From Pyrenopolyporus hunteri (taxonomy: Eukaryota; Ascomycota; Sordariomycetes; Xylariales; Hypoxylaceae), in assembly GCA_902806595.1 (NCBI GenBank), contig CADCXC010000038.1, forward strand, positions 1,240,001 through 1,304,000: a stretch of 64,000 nucleotides of DNA, given 5' to 3'. Each line of letters opens with the position of its first letter. Position 1 is the stretch's first letter. Shown in pieces: positions 13,138 through 25,154 of the stretch. The translations under genes and the position numbers were made by a program. Below the pieces are notes generated by a model. The model saw only the letters and a program-made list of their open reading frames with translations, searched no databases and was not told the DNA's origin.

Positions 13138-14784
13138 CTAACTAAACGCCAACCTAGTCTTAAACTCCTCGAACCTATCCTGAACGGAAACCCCATTCCA
13201 CGTCTCCGTCACCGCCTCTCCCACCTTACCCTCCTCTCCATCGCCCTCCTCGCGCACCCTTCTCTCTAGCGTCGGCGTGCCCACCTGCTCGATGGCGAAG
13301 CTCGCCGCGACGCTGCCCCACGCAGCCGCCTCCTCGAGGCTCTTTCCGCGGGCGAGCGCGACGGCCAGGGCGCCGAGGAACGTGTTCCCGCCGCCCGTGG
13401 GGTCGACGACGCGCTCGGGCGCGCCGGCGTGGTACGCGGGCAGCCAGCGCTCGACGCCCGGGTCGACCTCGATCTCCTCGCGGGCGATGGTGCCCTCGGG
13501 ATCCTGCAGCAGGCCCGCGAACAGGGCCTCCATGTCCGTGTCGGGCTGCAGGCCGCCGTGGAGCAGGGCGGAGGGCTTCTTGCGCCGCGGCTGCGAGCGC
13601 CCGCTACCGCTGGCGCCGAGGACCTTGCGCCGTCGCCCACCGTTCCGCGCGAGGTAGCACCCCTTCTCGCCGGCGCGCACCACGATGGCGAAGGATTGCA
13701 GGGGCATGGAGCCTAGAAGTTGCTCGCAGGCGCGCTCGATGGCCTTGGTGCTGATCTCACCCGTTTCGGGGTCCAGGCCCGAGTCGCCCATGAAACCGGC
13801 CAGCTCGGCGTGGTTAGGGCTGATGATGTCGATGAGGGGAAGGGTATTAGTACAGTTGAGCAACTCGTCCGGGGTGCAGAGATCGGGTACGGGCTCCCAG
13901 ACAAAAATGGGCTTAGGCAAGGGGCCGCCATCGGAGCCGGTCAGGCCGCTCCGGCGGGCCCTGATCTCGGCGACGAGCTCGCGGCAGCGGTTGGGAGAAC
14001 AGATGAGGTGGAAGGATCGGGCAGCTAGGAGGGTTGGGGTGAGGTCCTCGGCAGTAAGACGCTTCTTGGGCGTGGTGTAACGGAAGGCGCGGTTCTGGTG
14101 CTCATCGTAGCCGTTCCAGCCGCGCGTGGTGAGGCGCTCCGGAGTGGGCCGAATTAATACGGAGGTCTCCCAGGTGGAGATGAGATCCTCTAACGCATCC
14201 GGGAAGTCGGAGCCCTTGTCGACTATCCACCCCACGGAACTCGACAGTGGCGGCGGTGAGAGCAGCCGCGCACCAAGGGCCGAGTATGTGCCCGCGCCTC
14301 CCAGAATATCCTTCACCGGAGGCTGTGGAGGCTGGTATTCGATTTCATCTTGATGTTGATCAAGTTAGCTTACTAAGCTCACATTTTGTTATTTAACATT
14401 CATAGAGCTTAGGGGATGTCGGATGGGTTGGGACCGTGATATGTACAAGAAATGTTAAGTTTGAGCCATAATACATATGTGACACTAGAGGCAGGTAGAA
14501 GGCTCAAGAACGCTATAGCTGTTTGTGGACTGATTCCGCTTAGGTTGAATGCAGTCAACCGATCTGACCCCGAGTGTGACCAACGGCCTCAGCGGTCACG
14601 ATGAAGAGGCGGTAAGTGTTTGATAGGCAAATCGAACGAGGAAAGTATGCTCGGATTCGAGGACAAGCTAGAAATAGAAAAGGAGAGGTGCCATACCGAT
14701 GATGAACATGCCCAAGGTAACGAAGTCTATCTCTTGAGAGGGTGCCTCGCTCTCCTCGGTTTTGGACACATGCTGGTCGTCCAT
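13138..14784 (-). CDS. MAK32: MAK32-like PfkB/ribokinase-family protein
   Basis: Two exons, 14697-14784 and 13138-14348, give 432 residues. Exon 1 supplies the first strand (FVTLGMFII), which splices to DEIEY and then to the hallmark VKDILGGAGTYSALGARL. The C-terminal PfkB signature is DPTGGGNTFLGAL from D345, where D345 matches the catalytic base of ribokinases. GGGN replaces the usual GAGD, a variant I recall from Mak32-type members. Yeast Mak32 is known for a role in maintaining a double-stranded RNA particle; its substrate is unknown, so the reaction cannot be named. The intron is 348 nt, the longest in any gene here. The central part (about 13300-14050) is clearly GC-richer than its surroundings and has open shadow frames on both strands. 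MAK32 is the closest named relative; true orthology is uncertain. Confidence 0.85.
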
Positions 14785-16073
14785 TGTCGTCTTTTTGGTG
14801 TCTATCTCTTTTCGACTCTCAACTTGTTCAAGCTCTCTTTAACCGGCTGGTGGACGTCATGTCATGTCATGTAACTGTATCGTAGAGTCGGTGTGGATTT
14901 TCGGGGGCATGGAATCCGACCCCTAGACCGCTCTCCTGGACGTATGTAGGTAGTAGACGAGTAGTGGGTTAAGAAGATAGAGTGGGTGTGTGCGTGTATG
15001 TGGTAAGAGGAGAGAGAGACAGAGAGAGAGAGGACTGCAGGTCTGAGATAGCTTCGCGCTGGAGCCAAAAGGTTTTTGATAGGCAGAAAATTATCGATCA
15101 GGCTGAGCTAGCTTCATGCATGCAGCCTCACTTTTTTTTCTTTTGTTTATTTTTTTTATTGACGGTTGTCCTTATTTTTTCCAAAATGTTTCTTCTCCTT
15201 TCCTTGGATGTTTTAATCAACATGGACATCCGTTTGGTGGGTTGTTCGTTACAATGTGAGGTAAAGTAAGGTAGCTATCCATCTGCATTACAGATACAAC
15301 AACACACCTTTTTTTTGTTTTAAGGCGGTTTTGGAGGCCCGGCACCTGCATGTAATGAGCCTGTAACCAATTAGTGCCACGCCAGCGCCAGCCCACATGG
15401 ACCGATTGGGATAGGAGACGTTACCTTATGTACAAGTACAGTACCTTAAACCCCCCTACGTTCATGCTCAATGTCGGTAAAGTTCGACCGTACCTACTAC
15501 CTAACCTAATATGCCAATATACCTGGGTACTTGTAGTATAGGTAGGTACCTCACCTGCATTTGAGCTTTCCATTCTACATATACCTAGATACCAGGATAC
15601 ACACATGTAACGCCGTAAGATAGGGTGGTAAGGTAGGTGCCACCTGCGTGTGCGTGAGGTAAGGACAAAGGGTACGTACCCCCTTTAGGCAGAGCCCAAT
15701 TCGACTGAAGAGATTCTTGGCGATTATCTCAAATTCGAACTTCCCAAACTTCTACATAGTATTCTAAGCCTTGTCGTTATTATCGACGTCGTGGCTGTTG
15801 CGGTCATTCCAATCGTTTCCCCTGCGCTTATAGATACTTAGGCATCAGCATTTTGTGTCTCCTTAAGTGACCGCTGATAAGTCGCCAATCCAACTTCAGT
15901 TTCATATTTCCCCAATTATATCGAATTAGAGCTCTTCTTTCTTGTCCTAAGATCGCAACCTCAACTCTCTCTCCCCTAACCCAAATTTCAAACCACCGTT
16001 CCAACCCAACTTCGAAAAAAAGACTCAAGGTTGCGATTATCATTATTGCTGTCGGCTAGACGCAACTGCCATT
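14785..16073. promoter_or_regulatory. divergent MAK32-like/CAP promoter
   Basis: This 1.3-kb gap separates two divergent starts. A GA-rich tract at 15006-15033 reads CT-rich in the MAK32-like direction, as fungal core promoters often do. T-rich runs lie near 15131-15180 and 15310. CTACCTA/TAGGTAG pieces cluster at 15490-15560. No supported gene is present. Confidence 0.5.
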
Positions 16074-17953
16074 ATGGCGCAGAACCATATGCATAACTTG
16101 GTTACCTTAATCAAGCGGTACGTCAACCTCGGCCCTGTCAACCTCCTTTTTTCCTTATGTCAATCACCCAGGAGAATTACCCAATATTATGCATATCAAG
16201 TCCCAGTACCTACCTAGGTAATACCACCGGTTTCTAACCCCGACGCTTAGGCTAGAAGCTGCTACTACTCGACTCGAAGATATTGCCTCGTCGACGATAG
16301 AGCTGCCCCAAGCCGTCCCAGCTCTGACCGCCACCGTCGCAACGCCTTCCGGTCCGTCTGGCGCCGAGAGTCCCATACCACCGCAGCCCCTCTCCACGCC
16401 CGCCCCTCCTGCGCCTGCACAGGCACCCCAAGAGCCCTTGCCCGAATCGATCGAGGAATTCGATGCCTTTATCAACCAGTCCGTCGCCAACTATGTCAAG
16501 GCCAGCAATAAGTTGGGCGGCTTAATCGCCGAACAGGCTTCCAAGGTGCTCGAGGGCTTCAAGCAGCAGCGCCGGTTCCTGTTAATATCCACGAAAGCCA
16601 AGAAGCCGGACATAACAGGGTCCGATATGGTGGTCTACCAGGAGCTCCTAAAACCCATCAACGAGGCGCTTATGGCCGTCAACAGCCTCAAAGAATTCAA
16701 CCGCGGTTCCCCCGTCTTCGCGCAGCTGAGCGCCGTTGCCGAAGGAATCATGGTGCTGGCTTGGGTCACGGTAGATAATAGGCCGTATAAACATGTTGAA
16801 GAGTCTCTGGGGTCTGCGCAGTTCTTTGGGAACCGGGTGCTGAAAGAGAACAAGGACAAGTACGGATAGATTGCTTCCTATGAGCATGAGCCTCTGCTAA
16901 CCCGAGTCTCAGGAATCCCGAGCAGGTCGAATGGATACAGTCCTTCTACCAGGTATTCCGCGACTTGGTTGACTACGTTAAGCAGTACTTCCCCGACGGC
17001 ATCCCCTGGAACCCGAGCGGGCCACCCGCATCCGTGGTCGCAAAGACACTGGAGTCCAGTCCGGCCGGTGCCGGTGCCGGTGCTCTGCCGCCTCCTCCCC
17101 CTCCCGCCGCAGGTGGTGCCCCTCCTCCACCTCCGCCAGGCCCGCCGCCGGTCCTCCAAATCAACGAGCACGAGCAAGCGCCTAAGGCGGAGGGAATGGG
17201 CGCAGTGTTTAGCGAGTTGAACAAGGGCGAAAGCGTGACCAAGGGTCTGCGGAAGGTCGACAAGTCGGAGATGACGCACAAGAATCCTGCGCTGAGGGCC
17301 GGATCGACCGTCTCGGACTCTTCCGCTCGGGGCAAGAGTCCCGCGCCCGGGAAGAAGCCTAAGCCCGAGAGCATGAGGGTTAAGAAGCCCCCGAAGAAGG
17401 AGCTCGACGGCAATAAGTGGACAATCGTAAGCACCCTCACACGCCCACCCACCGTCCCCTTGGATCGGTCTATTATACCATGGGAGCACCACTGACCATC
17501 GCCCTATAGGAAAACTTCGACAAGCACCCCGATCCGATCGAGATCGAGGCCGAGATGTCGCACTCGATCCTGGTCAGCCGATGCAGCCAGACGACGATCA
17601 TCGTCAAGGGCAAGGTGAACGCGGTGACGATCGAGAACACGCAGCGGCTGAGCATCGTGGTGGACTCGCTCGTGTCGACGGTGGACGTGGTCAAGTCGTC
17701 CAACTTCGCGCTGCAGGTGCTCGGGGTCCTGCCCGTCGTCATGCTCGACCAGATCGACGGCGCCCAGGTCTACCTCAGCAAGGAGAGCTCCTCCACCCGC
17801 GTCTTCTCCTCCAAGTCCTCCGGCATCAACGTCAACATCATCTCCGGCCCCGACGACGACTACAAGGAGATCCCCCTCCCCAACCAGATCTGCTCCTACT
17901 ACGACGAGGAGAAGGGCGACATGGTCAACGAGATCGTCGATCACGCCGGTTAG
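16074..17953 (+). CDS. CAP1: adenylyl cyclase-associated protein (CAP/Srv2)
   Basis: CAP recycles actin monomers with cofilin and, in fungi, binds adenylyl cyclase. Exons 16074-16117, 16251-16859, 16913-17426 and 17510-17953 give 536 residues. An N-terminal coiled segment (IKRLEAATTRLEDIASS) is followed by the helical folded domain, including EFDAFINQSV and PYKHVEESLGSAQFFGNRVL. A polyproline block occupies about 277-303. A WH2-like actin-binding stretch (KGLRKVDKSEMTHKNPALR) comes next. The C-terminal beta-helix CARP domain starts at GNKWTIENF and ends MVNEIVDHAG. The domain order is complete and the length is normal for fungi. Intron 1 (133 nt) contains an exact TACCTAGGTA palindrome at 16211. 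Introns 2 and 3 are 53 and 83 nt. Confidence 0.95.
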
Positions 17954-18718
17954 ACGCGATTTTATATCGTCTACCTACCTTAGGTAAGGTAGATAGATAC
18001 TTGCTATACGGACCCGACGTATTGCGGGGAAGGAGAGAAAATGGCCCGTCCGAGGTTGGATCTCGCGGCGCGTTGAGATGCGAATGTCGATGTCGATGTA
18101 ACTCCGTACGATATGTCAGCAGGAGCATTCCACGCAGAGGACAAGTGGGCGCAGTGTCGCAAAGCCAGGATATACCCCGGTGGGTATCTACTACTCATGC
18201 TGTCTTGGAGGCTTTTTTTCTACGGTGCATGTTGAATTTGCTTAGGTAGCATTCGTATCCATTGCAGCATTTACGACCAAGACGTTCCTAGACGCTCGCG
18301 TGACACGGCTATATGGTAGAATAGAATATCGTGACTACCTAGATACCCAGTTGCCCGGGTCCTTTAGTTATGAGTAGGTGTGTTCGAGGAAATCTTTATT
18401 TCGCTCTATTTACCCAAGCTGCGAAGCTATGGAAAGGAATATCCACCAACACCGATCTGATGCTTCTAGAACTCTACCAAAAGCGACACCTCGAAAAAAA
18501 AAAAAATAGAACTAGCTTGGGTTAAGCCATATGCCAACATGCAACAACTCTCAGTTGCGCGACGGTGTATAACAGGAGGACATGGAACACACACGTAATG
18601 TCCTCTTCTCGCAGACGCCTTGAAGCCCTCGTCCTTTATCTACAGCGGTAGCAGCAGCACATCTAAAGCAAAGCACAAAATGGGGCGACAGTAACTCGCA
18701 TCTCGTTTCCCCCCCTTT
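17954..18718. other. convergent 3' intergenic region
   Basis: This region lies between the CAP and carnitine acetyltransferase stop codons. It holds A-rich runs (about 18495-18508) suited to 3' end formation and a short CTACCTA/TAGGTA cluster at 17972-17996. No gene is seen. Confidence 0.6.
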
Positions 18719-20844
18719 TTACAGCTTCGCCTTAGGCGGTTCAATGGTGGGTAGTAGAAGGTCGCGGATGTCGTTGGCGGCCTCGTTCAGGTAGAAGCTC
18801 ATCTTCTGGCTGCCCAGGCCCTTGGACACGATGTTGAAGTTGAGACTGAGTTGACATGTATTAGCAAAAACTGAATAGCGTTGGGGAACAAGGGAAAAAG
18901 AGAAAAACTCACCTATTCTCGTTAATCATATACGCGATACCAAAACCGGCATCGATGACCTGGCTCCAGCCGTAGCCGTTAAAGTACTCGGAGCTAAGCT
19001 GACTGGTCGACAGGTACCACGAGCTGCTATATGCGTAGGCCGGGTCCTTATATATGGCCGGCACCTCCTGGCCGGGCTCAAGGAGCTTCTTGAGACCGAA
19101 GAGGTGTCGATCGACGCCCTTCCCATCGGACGCCGCAGTTATGTACTCGACATGTGCGTTAATCGCTTTGCGGAACAAGTTGATCCTGTCCTCGTCCGAG
19201 GCCGCGGGATCGGCCATGGCGTTGCAGAAGGCGACGCTTTCCTCCGACACAGAGCGGCACGTCTCCGTACGTCCCTGTTGGAAGCGTCGAGTGGCCGCCG
19301 ACTCATACGTGGGTCGGTTCTTACCGTACATCTTTAGATAGGCCAGCTGGATGACCATTTGCACGTATGCGTCGGGTGAGCACTTGAACTTCTTGATCAG
19401 GCCCTTTCCGTAGGCCTGGTAGGCTTGAACGGCGAGCTCGTGCTGACCGATCACCTCGTTAAAGTCCCTAACGGCCCGATCAATCTCCTCCTGCACCTCC
19501 TTGGTGACTTCAAAGTTGATCGCGGTTGGCTCGGGTAGGTTGGACCGCACCGAAGGGTCGCTGAAGTCGAGCTTGTTCCCGAAAATAACGTCGTTCACGT
19601 AGTCGTTCAGCCGATGCGTGGGTGTGCCGTCCATCATGCTGTGCTCTCCCAGGAAACCTGACGTGCCGTTGTCGTTCACGACGAACTGTAGGGGCTTGTC
19701 GTACCACCTGTTCTGACCATCGCCGTGCCAGTACTGGTGCGCCCGCTCCTCGAGAGTCACCGGCGCGGCGTCGTCCAGACATACAACAAAAGAAGCAGAT
19801 TCAATGGCCTCAATTGCCGCCTTGTTCTTGGGTGAGGCATCTAGCAGCAGTTTACGCGCGTCCGTCCAGATGTCCCGGTTCTCGGAGGTGAGAGCGCCCA
19901 CAGCCGGGGCGCGCTCGGCCAGGTCATAGATGCGAGCAAATTGCGACTCAAGCTCAGTAGTGTTGAGTTGCTTCCCGTCAACTTCGTGCGCAACCTTGAA
20001 GAACTGATTCTTCCGGATGACGAGGATGTGCTTGTGGACGTTGGGATCGTACTTGACCGGGTAGTCGGCGGGTTTGGCCGGTACGCGACTGGCATTGAAC
20101 ATCCATTTATAACTGTCCATGCACAAGGGAAGCTTCTTCATGTATTCGGGTTCGAGCGAGGCCGTGTCAACCTGCCTCTTGAACTCAAGTACGGCGGTGG
20201 ATATAGCAGCGGCGCGCTTCGCGGGGTTCCGCCGCCGCCGATCATCTCGGTGGGAGTAGAAGTAGCTGACGTAGGGGACCACAGGGTCTCGGTAGCTAAG
20301 ATACGCTGCGTCGTTCCACCATTCGTAAAGCCAGTTTTTAATGTTGGGGTCTTCCCGCCGCGCAATCAGCTTCTCTTGTAACTTCTGTCCGACACCCCCA
20401 GGCTTAATAAACTCGTCAACGGCCTTCTTACTCGCGGCTAATTCGACCGGGCTTAGCAGAGGGCGCAAGCTCTTTACGTAACGCGCGGCCGTCTCCTCGA
20501 GGGTCGGAACCGGTAACCGGGGAAGAGATTCCTGAAATCGAAGCATGGCGCCCTTAGATTTGTCCTCCACGTATCCTAAGTTGCGCTGTTAGTTATTACA
20601 GAGGAATCTAACAAGCGTCTGTGCATGTACACCAGTACTAACCTGGAGGAAGGGAGCTGTTGCTCCGTCTCGCTGCCGGCGCCATCAATATGCTCTACAA
20701 GATGGGCGAGTGTCAGCTTTGCGCTATTACTTAGAGTTCGAGATAAGAGAGCGCGTTGCGCACCTTCGATGTGGTAGCCGGTCTAACTAGGGGTATTCTA
20801 AGAGCGGTAGCTTGTGCCCGACTCTTTGCCAACGAACTCAACAT
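18719..20844 (-). CDS. CAT2: carnitine O-acetyltransferase, mitochondrial/peroxisomal
   Basis: This enzyme moves acetyl groups between CoA and carnitine, so that acetyl units from peroxisomal beta-oxidation can reach mitochondria. Exons 20764-20844, 20643-20694, 18913-20575 and 18719-18845 give 640 residues. Exon 1 encodes a basic N-terminus without acidic residues (MLSSLAKSRAQATALRIPLV), typical of a mitochondrial presequence. Exon 2 has an in-frame Met at position 31 (MAPAARRSNSS) that could start a shorter form. The mature enzyme starts near EDKSKGAMLRFQESLPRLPVPTLEET. The catalytic His is H356 in GEHSMMDGTPTHRL. The last exon encodes LNFNIVSKGLGSQKMSFYL and ends in Ala-Lys-Leu, a type 1 peroxisomal signal. 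The orthologue in Aspergillus is acuJ. Both localisations are predicted, not shown. Confidence 0.95.
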
Positions 20845-22683
20845 CACCAATTGCGCTGCCTCTGACGACAGGGTCGAATAATGAAAGAGAAAGAAGGGAA
20901 AAGAAAGGACCGGCGACGGGCAAGCCGGGGAGCTAAGACGTCTTAGCTTAGGTATACCTAGGATCTTTTCAAAGGAACCGCGGCAGGGTGCGGTAGTAAT
21001 TGTATGGGGGGGACCCGTCTATTGTGTGGGTTGTGTGGATTGTATGGGTTTGTAATGGGTTGTAATGGGTTGAGCGGGTTTGCTGTTTGAGTATGGAGGC
21101 ATCGTAATTTGTATTGCCCTTTGTAAAAATAGAGTGGAACCTAGGCTATTTCGCCTCGACGGGGTTCCGTGGACCTTCCCAGGCTCAACTACGTAGATGC
21201 CTACTAGTACCTAGTACCTAGGTAGGTGCTACCTCTGCTAGGTGCTAGGTACCTAAATAAAGCAGTGGCGGGTCATCGGCACTAGGTAATATGTAGGTAC
21301 CTATATTACCAACTCGTTAGCCGCTGGCCCGTCGCTGAATGAACCTTAAACTCAATGGCGTCGGCAGTAACCCCTAGAACCTCGCCCCATCCGTGGATGG
21401 GTCAATGGCTTGTTTCGGCTTTCAGATCTCCGGTGCCGAGGTAAACTGCGGAACATCAAGACCACCTGAACAGTTCAATGTTTCTCCTTCCCCCCAAAAC
21501 TGTTCCACTTTAACCGTAGCTGCGGGAATTTGCATGTGGCTGTACAATGTGGCTCTCCGCTACCATGCAAGCTACCTACCATAGTACGTATCCTATGACC
21601 AAGCCACATCCTTTCAATTTCTGATTTTCACATGCTCCTCCGCATTTCGCATCGGATCTCGCACGGTCGCATTACATCATTGCCATTACTTCATATGATT
21701 TCGAAGACTTCTAGAAATATGCAACCCAGACTGCCAGAGACTCGGTTCCCATCTCTAGATCTGAAATGATGATCAGTATAATAATTACTCCATTGGCCAA
21801 CTTCCTTGGATAGACGTAAAACTTATAACGAATACCGCAAATCCGTCTACCATTAGATTACCTATTACTCTAAACCAGTGAACATCGTACCAAAGCTGTT
21901 ATAAAGCAACTCGGTGAGTTTAAGTCTTATTCGTAACCCTTGAGTTATCAGAGGAATCGAGACCTGAAGTCTATGCCCCAACAGTATTCTCTGGCGAAGA
22001 AAAGTACGTAACGACTATTGAAACGCTTTCCATATCACTTATATTCTATTCGGGGAGATAAGGAATGGAGATCCGCGCTTGACGTGCGGGGCTCTCTCCG
22101 TCGCCATACACACTCGTCAGACGCTATAGCTCGAACATAACTTAGGAGGGATACCGTGTTACAGAGATGGATTTTATGGACAGTAAATTTACTGTGGTAT
22201 AATATTCTAATTTTGTCTTCTGTGGTGAATACTCCGTTAGACTTCGAAAGCAGTTAACGAAAAGACTTCAGCATGATGGTTATCAGAACGCCTCCAAAGA
22301 TAGAATCTTATCTCAACGCGGGGCTTCTTCGCGTTGCCTGAGCGGCCATGTCTCACCCGCGTTGACCTGAACCTCCACTGCAACTCCAGGTCTTATTAGC
22401 ATTCTCCGTCCCACGGCCGCGTCTCTGCAGAGGCATTCCACCCAAACCGCGACCACGGCCATGTCAACAAACTACTTAAGATACCCGCCGTGAGCCCTTC
22501 ACCATGGAGTCCAATTCTCAAGCCAACTCTTTTCCCTTCTTTTTCCTTTCGCTACCAGCTAGCTCAAGTCACTCATTTATCGCAATATTTTCTTCTCATT
22601 CGTTTCACCCCCTTTTGTGGGCCTTTTAGTCACTCCTTCATTTGATTTGTCGTTTTGGGCTTCGGGTTGGCTTCGCTGTCGCA
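20845..22683. promoter_or_regulatory. divergent CAT2/GH16 intergenic region
   Basis: This 1.84-kb gap separates divergent genes. An imperfect GT-rich repeat (TTGTGTGG, TTGTATGG, TTGTAATGG) spans about 21015-21080 on the CAT2 side. An exact TACCTAGGTA lies at 21215. T/C-rich sequence at 22525-22625 precedes the GH16 frame, and an ATG at 22504 opens only a 41-codon frame there. No other gene is supported. Confidence 0.5.
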
Positions 22684-25154
22684 ATGGCGACTGGATATTC
22701 ACTTACAACACATTACGCCGGCCAGGGACTGCTCGATAGCTTCAATTTCTTCACTGGGAGCGACCCCAATCATGGCTTCGTCGAGTATGCATCCAAAATT
22801 AAACTAGGTCTCCCGGCCGCGGGTTAATCGTATATATCTAATCATAAAATAGTTATCAGAGTAAAGAGGATGCTATAACTAAGAACTTGGTGTCTGTCGG
22901 TAGAGACTACAACAACGTGAGACTTGGTGTCGACTCGAACATTACATATTCCGTTGGCGATAAGGGGAGGCCAAGCGTGCGACTTACTAGCCACGACGCT
23001 TTTACTCACGGGCTTTTCATAGCCGATATTTATCATATGCCAGCGTCGACTTGTGGCACATGGCCGGCTTGTATGTGCTTCTACTGCCACCTACCACCCC
23101 CCGAGCTAATATTTCTATCAGTTTGGGCTTTCAATAACCAGCAAAACGGATCCGATTGGCCACGAGGAGGCGAACTCGAGATTATCGAAGGTGCCAACAC
23201 TGCGCAAAGGAATCTTTTCTCTGCGCATACGTGAGTCTATCTATCTGCAGTTCGACTCCCAGAGCCCTGCTGAGTAGAATAGTACTACTGGATGTCGGTC
23301 ACCACACGCTAGATTCACGGGAGAGCAAGGTCGAGCGGACTGCTCACCCACCGTAGGTCAAATTCATCGTCCGTTAAGCCCACAGTACTGATACCTACTC
23401 GATATTCAGCCCGATAACCTTGGCTGCAGTTACGCATCCCCCCCTTCTGATAACACGTCTTATGGCGATGCGTTTAACGCGGAAGACGGCGGGGTGTACG
23501 CTCTAGAATGGGATTCCGAAGACCTGAAATTATGGCATTTCCCACGCTCCGAGATTCCCGACAACGTTGTGTATGCCCACGTTGTAGGGCCAGATCCTAA
23601 ATCATGGGGACCGCCACAAGCCATCTTCGGCGGCTCTTCTTGTAGTCCAGACCATTACTTTTTCAACCTGAGCCTCGTGCTAAATATCGTAAGTTGGTAT
23701 TGCGTATAGCGATGCTGGCCATAGACTTACAACTTTGAAGAATTTTTGTGGCGATTACGCGGGCAACATCTGGGGCAAGTCTGATCAGTGCGATCGTCTT
23801 GCGCCCACATGTGAGGAATTTGTTGCTGGGAACCCCAGCAGTTTTCAAGGGGCGTAAGTAATCCCTTAACCTAAAATCCCCCAGAGATAGATGATTCAGG
23901 TAACTAAGTCCGAATAAAAGTTACTGGGATATCAACTTTATCGATGTCTACCAGATGGGCCCGTTATCAAATACGACGATACCGCCTATTTCCGCCAACA
24001 TCACATCCTCAAAGACTCCATCAGCTACCAGCGCTACAGCAGCTCCTAGCCGCGTCATTCCCACACGTACACGCACCATCACTTTATCTTCGGTAAGCCC
24101 TACTGAAACCGGCGGCTTAAAGGGCTCAAGGACTATAAACGACCACACGCTTCTCGGTTGCTTTCGTCCCAGCGTCGGCCAACACGCGTTCTCACAGGTC
24201 GCTTCAGCCCCCAACATGGACCATGAAGCCTGTTTGGTTCGTTGCATGGGACGGAAATATGCTGGTGTGCACGATAAGTATGTGAATCCTCATCCACGCA
24301 TATTGATTTTGGTGGTCGTTGGCAAGGCATAGTTAACCGTCTTCAGTGTGTGCTATTGCTCTGATACCCTTGGCGAAGCTGCCGCGGTCGAGACCGAAAA
24401 GTGCAATATCCCTTGTCCCGGAAATGGTCATCAGGTCTGCGGAGGTCACGCTGATATCGCAGAGAAGCGCGGATCTCTGACCTTGACGGCCAACTCCGGT
24501 ATCCTGGACGATTCCTCAGCGCCGTCTCCTCAATCACATCGCCGCTCCACTTCGGCCAATGTCCTGCTCACGGTATCTAGAAACCTGGCCAATGAGCCTG
24601 CTCCCCCTGCTGCGCCAGCGATGGGCAAGAGCCCCTTGCCTACGGTGTTGACAACCGCCGTCACCGTAACGTACACGACCATATGCGCGACCAACCGCGC
24701 GACTCTTGTAGAGTCAGAATACCGCACGACTGTAACGTACGAAGAATGCGGGTGCACCAAGGCCAAGACGTCTCACGCCTCGACTACTATTCCCCCAGCA
24801 CTAGCCGCCGTGCCCATAACGACACGCACAGAAACGTGCCAAGCATGTGGCCTCCATAGCGAAAGCACCGTGACGCTGACAGTCCCTAAAGCCGTTCTCA
24901 CTTCAGAAGTTGTCACTGCAGTTGCGGTGCAAACCGTCGTTCCCGTTAGCAGCAATAATACGACTCTGGCAAACGGAACCGTCGCATTCACTTTTACTCC
25001 TGGTACCCCTCCCACCCCCCGACCTAGTATTAGTAACGCCACGCCCGTTGCTGGCGCAGCCGCCTCGCGTGGGAGGACCGCCGCTGTAGTGCAAACACTG
25101 GGGTGGGGTGTAGCGCTCTGGTTCGGCTTCTTCGGCGCCATGCTCATTATGTGA
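22684..25154 (+). CDS. GH16 glucanase/transglycosylase with WSC domain
   Basis: Eight exons join in frame: 22684-22784, 22862-23070, 23122-23230, 23283-23352, 23410-23688, 23741-23853, 23921-24277 and 24347-25154 (681 residues). Residues 1-330 are a GH16 jellyroll of the endo-glucanase type: FFTGSDPNHGFV, HMPASTCGTWPAFWAF, SYGDAFNAEDGGVYALEWDS, CGDYAGNIWG and YWDINFIDVYQMGP. The catalytic motif normally reads ExDxxE; here it is E121-L-E-I-I-E126, with Glu in the Asp position. A WSC carbohydrate-binding domain (about 371-455, eight-Cys type ending QVCGG) follows, then a Ser/Thr-rich stalk and a hydrophobic C-terminus that could be a GPI signal. The frame stays open upstream of Met1 with a hydrophobic run (VGFAVAMATG), so a signal-peptide exon may start further 5'; I could not place its ATG. 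A cell-wall role is inferred. Confidence 0.85.

Noticed and set aside
13266..13657. Long open frames on both strands inside the MAK32-like gene (124 and 126 codons)
   Set aside because: They are Arg/Ala/Ser-rich shadows caused by high GC and overlap a well-supported PfkB frame.
23231..23409. Apparent phase break in the GH16 gene suggesting a pseudogene
   Set aside because: A 70-nt exon at 23283-23352 (encoding TTGCRSPHARFTG and ADCSPT) restores phase with canonical sites and matches the expected family segment.
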